From Streptomyces geranii (lineage in GTDB: Bacteria > Actinomycetota > Actinomycetes > Streptomycetales > Streptomycetaceae), in contig NZ_PJME01000010.1 in NCBI RefSeq assembly GCF_002954775.1, positions 166,223 to 230,222 of the forward strand: a stretch of 64,000 bases of DNA, given 5' to 3'. The translations under genes were made by a program, and so were the position numbers. Below, one piece after another: positions 60,081-64,000 of the stretch. The notes beneath the pieces were generated by a model. That model was given only the letters and a program-made list of their open reading frames with translations. It was not told the DNA's origin and did no database searches. How positions within the stretch are numbered: the first letter of the stretch is position 1; every line of letters begins with the position of its first letter.

Positions 60081-61529
60081 TCAGCCGGGTGCGGCCAGTC
60101 GCCGGACCGCGGACATGGGTACCGGCAACCAGTCTGGGCGGTGCCGGGCCTCGTACACCACCTCGTAGACCGCCTTGTCCGTCTCGTACGCCCGCAGCAG
60201 CACCGGATCGGTACGCGGGTCCCGGCCGCTCGCCTCGGAGTACCCGGCGCAGTACGCGGCCCGGCACACCGCCGCCCAGCCGGGGTGGTGGGGGCGGAGC
60301 GAGTGGGCCGCGTAGTCGAAGGAGCGGAGCATGCCCGCGATGTCACGGGCCACCGGCTGCGGCAGCCGCCGTTCCGCGAGGGGCTTCGACGGCTCGCCCT
60401 CGAAGTCGATCAGCGACCACTCACCGGACGGCGACCGCAGGCACTGCCCGAGGTGCAGATCGCCGTGGATGCGTTGGGCCGTCCAGGTCTGGCCCTCGGC
60501 GGCGAGATCGGCCAGCGCCTCGTACGCCGAGCGCAGACCGGGCGCGTACGGATGCAGGGCCGGGACCGCCTGGACCGCGGCCTCCAGGCGCTCGGTCATG
60601 CCGTCGACCAGCGGACGCAGCTGGGCGTGGCCCAGGGTCACGGTCGGCAGGGCGCGGGCGAGGGCCAGGTGCACCTCGGCGGTGGCGCGCCCGAGCGCCC
60701 GTGCCTCCTCGCTGAAGTCCTCTCCCTTGGCCAGCTCGCGCAACGCCAGCTCCCAGCCGTCGGAGGCGCCGCGCACGAAGGGCTGGAGGACACCGAGTAC
60801 GTATCCCTCGGCGCTGTCCTCGGCGCCGCCGCCCGCCTCGGGGGCGTCGGCGTGGATCCAGGCCACCGGGGCCGGTACCCGGGGGCAGCCCTCGCGGGCC
60901 AGGGCCAGCGGCAGTTCCAGGTCGGGGTTGACGCCCGGGATGACCCGGCGGAGCAGCTTCAGGATGTACGTGTCGCCGTAGACGATCGACGAGTTCGACT
61001 GCTCCGCGGTCACCACCCGGGCCACCAGCCCCGCCCGTATTCGCCCGCCCGCGTCCCCGGCCCCGGCCTTGTCCCCGCCCCCGTCCGCCGGGTCCGGTTC
61101 CCGGTCGAAGCGCAGGGCGCCGATCCGGGCCCGGGTGCGCATCGCCTCCAGGAGGACGTCGGCGGGGCGGGCGTCGTACAGGGCGTCGTACACCGTACGG
61201 CCGGTCAGCGGCCCCCGGTCCACATGGCCGATCAGCGCGGGCGCCAGCCGGGGCGGCAGCGCCTCGCGCACGCCTATGAGGAGCTGGTAGCAGTCCCCGG
61301 GGCCCTGGAGCGCGGGCTGATGGGCGCGTACGAGGAGGTGGTACAGGCCCAGCGGTGCCGTGACCGTGACCGGCAGCAGTTCGGTGGCCGCGACCAGGGC
61401 GAAGCCGGTGACCGGGCGCCCCTTGCCGGCGAACCAGCGCTGTCTCGGCAGCCATTCGCGCAGCAGTGGATCAAGGGACGTGAGGAGGTCGGGACTTGTC
61501 GTGGCGGAGCGGGTGGCGGCTTCCGACAT
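60081..61529 (-). CDS. pep2: Maltokinase (Pep2/Mak)
   Basis: A 482-residue aminoglycoside-phosphotransferase-fold kinase. The catalytic loop RIHGDLHLGQCL and the metal site LIDFEGEPSKPL are intact, and the N-terminal cap begins LLREWLPRQRWFAGKG, typical of actinobacterial maltokinases. It phosphorylates maltose to maltose 1-phosphate, the donor for GlgE. A Gly/Ala-rich insert (ADGGGDKAGAGDAGG) lies near residue 150. It is between treS and glgB in the operon. Confidence 0.93.
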   Translation of the reverse strand: MSEAATRSATTSPDLLTSLDPLLREWLPRQRWFAGKGRPVTGFALVAATELLPVTVTAPLGLYHLLVRAHQPALQGPGDCYQLLIGVREALPPRLAPALIGHVDRGPLTGRTVYDALYDARPADVLLEAMRTRARIGALRFDREPDPADGGGDKAGAGDAGGRIRAGLVARVVTAEQSNSSIVYGDTYILKLLRRVIPGVNPDLELPLALAREGCPRVPAPVAWIHADAPEAGGGAEDSAEGYVLGVLQPFVRGASDGWELALRELAKGEDFSEEARALGRATAEVHLALARALPTVTLGHAQLRPLVDGMTERLEAAVQAVPALHPYAPGLRSAYEALADLAAEGQTWTAQRIHGDLHLGQCLRSPSGEWSLIDFEGEPSKPLAERRLPQPVARDIAGMLRSFDYAAHSLRPHHPGWAAVCRAAYCAGYSEASGRDPRTDPVLLRAYETDKAVYEVVYEARHRPDWLPVPMSAVRRLAAPG

Positions 61530-61632
61530 GGCGTCGCGTCCTTTCCCCGGGGGCGGGGTGTGACTGATGCGTGCCCCGGGCGGGACGGGGGAAACCGGCC
61601 CGCCGGGGTTCGGCGTACAGCGAGGCGTCAGG

Positions 61633-63338
<1,706 letters not shown>

Positions 63339-63342
<4 letters not shown>

Positions 63343-64000
63343 GTTGTGGGTGACCCTCCGATCTGCGGGGTGGACGGTCGCAGGACGGTCAGGATGTGCG
63401 CGGGGCGAGTGCCCGGTTCGAGGCGCACATAGTTCGTCCTGCCCCATGAGTAGGTCTCGCCGGTCAGCTCGTCGCGTACCGGCACGGACTCGTGCCAGTC
63501 CAGGCCGAGTTGCGGCATGTCCAACGAGACCGTCGCCTCCTGGGTGTGGTGAGGGTCGAGGTTCACGACCACCAGAACCGTGTTCGATCCCCGGTGTTTC
63601 GAGTAGACGATCACCGCGTCCTGATCCGCGTGGTGGAAATGGAGGTCGCGCAGCTGCCGCAGGGCCGGGCTGCGCCGCCGGATCGCGTTGAGCGTGGCAA
63701 TCAATGGCGCGATGCTACGTCCGTCACGTTCCGCCGACTCCCAATCACGGGTACGCAGTTGGTATTTCTCGGAGTCCAGGTATTCTTCGCTGCCCTCGCG
63801 CAGAGGGGTGTTCTCGCAGAGTTCGTAGCCGCTGTAGACGCCCCAGGTGGGGGAGAGGGTGGCGGCCAGTACGGCGCGGGCCTCGAAGGCGGGACGCCCG
63901 CCCTGCTGAAGGTACGCGTGCAGGATGTCGGGCGTGTTGACGAAAAAGTTCGGGCGCATGTACGCGGCTGTCTCGCCGGCCAGTTCGGTGAGGTAGTCGG
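63339..64000 (-). CDS. glgE: Alpha-1,4-glucan:maltose-1-phosphate maltosyltransferase, 3' part
   Basis: Only the C-terminal 219 codons are in the window; the gene continues beyond 64000. The sequence DYLTELAGETAAYMRPNFFV, then NTPDILHAYLQQGG, GVYSGYELCENTPL, and the C-terminal beta domain (VLVVVNLDPHHTQEATVSLD) follow GlgE closely. GlgE transfers maltose from maltose 1-phosphate to a growing glucan. The catalytic Asp and Glu lie outside the window. Its stop overlaps the treS start. Confidence 0.93.

Noticed and set aside
57692..60715. A 1007-codon open frame antisense to glgB and pep2
   Set aside because: It crosses two well-supported genes and the gap between them, with low-complexity composition.
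63704..63940. Small plus-strand gene within glgE
   Set aside because: Antisense shadow of a well-supported coding region.

Overview
The window is high-GC actinobacterial chromosome and almost certainly Streptomyces. Codons strongly prefer G or C in the third position, GTG starts are common, and the gene order pyk-ackA-pta-pfkA followed further on by glgB-pep2-treS-glgE matches the core region I know from S. coelicolor (about SCO5413-SCO5443). Several lineage-specific inserts sit inside that framework. No tRNA, rRNA, CRISPR array, transposase or integrase gene was seen.

Layout. 1-3.1 kb: the 5' part of an alpha-amylase-like GH13 gene, a MarR regulator and a divergent FUSC-type membrane protein. 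2.8-9.5 kb: a translationally coupled minus-strand operon running ACP, ketoreductase-like SDR, MaoC-like dehydratase, second SDR, KS-beta-like subunit, ketosynthase, esterase, phosphopantetheinyl transferase. It looks like a small highly reducing type II PKS or FAS-like system, with a divergent XRE regulator at 9.9 kb. 10.7-16 kb: TetR, a thioredoxin-TPR protein with a clear operator between them, then a DUF6230/DUF6114/secreted-protein trio. 16.2-20.9 kb: a large secreted polymorphic toxin (Ala-rich repeats, Hint domain, C-terminal toxin) and its presumed immunity gene.

20.9-32 kb: central carbon metabolism (pyk, ackA, pta, pfkA), flanked by two decayed HTH-DUF5753/DUF397 modules whose DUF397 genes are almost identical at the DNA level and inverted. 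A relic copy of the pyk 3' end plus its terminator lies next to the toxin/immunity pair, which suggests a recombination history. 31.9-37 kb: two STAND (NB-ARC-TPR) proteins, one apparently split by a frameshift from an MTA/SAH-nucleosidase (PNP) domain. This resembles an NLR-like immune module with a nucleosidase effector.

37-51 kb: a sugar ABC importer without its ATPase, a CitA/DcuS-type two-component system divergent from a dicarboxylate carrier, Lrp regulators paired with an MFS exporter and with an epimerase, an ASCH protein, and a MerR-thioredoxin pair behind a perfect MerR palindrome. 51-57.6 kb: a HelD/HelR-like helicase, an atypical cytochrome P450, and a VanZ-like protein with an OmpR/EnvZ-type pair. 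57.6-64 kb: the GlgE pathway (glgB, maltokinase, treS, glgE C-terminal part) converting trehalose to alpha-glucan.

Most notable candidates are the small PKS-like operon, in which the KS-beta subunit, one SDR and the PPTase all carry changed catalytic positions; the nucleosidase/NB-ARC locus; the toxin-immunity pair beside the pyk relic; and a P450 that lacks the ExxR glutamate. All functions are inferred from motifs read by eye; no database search was run.
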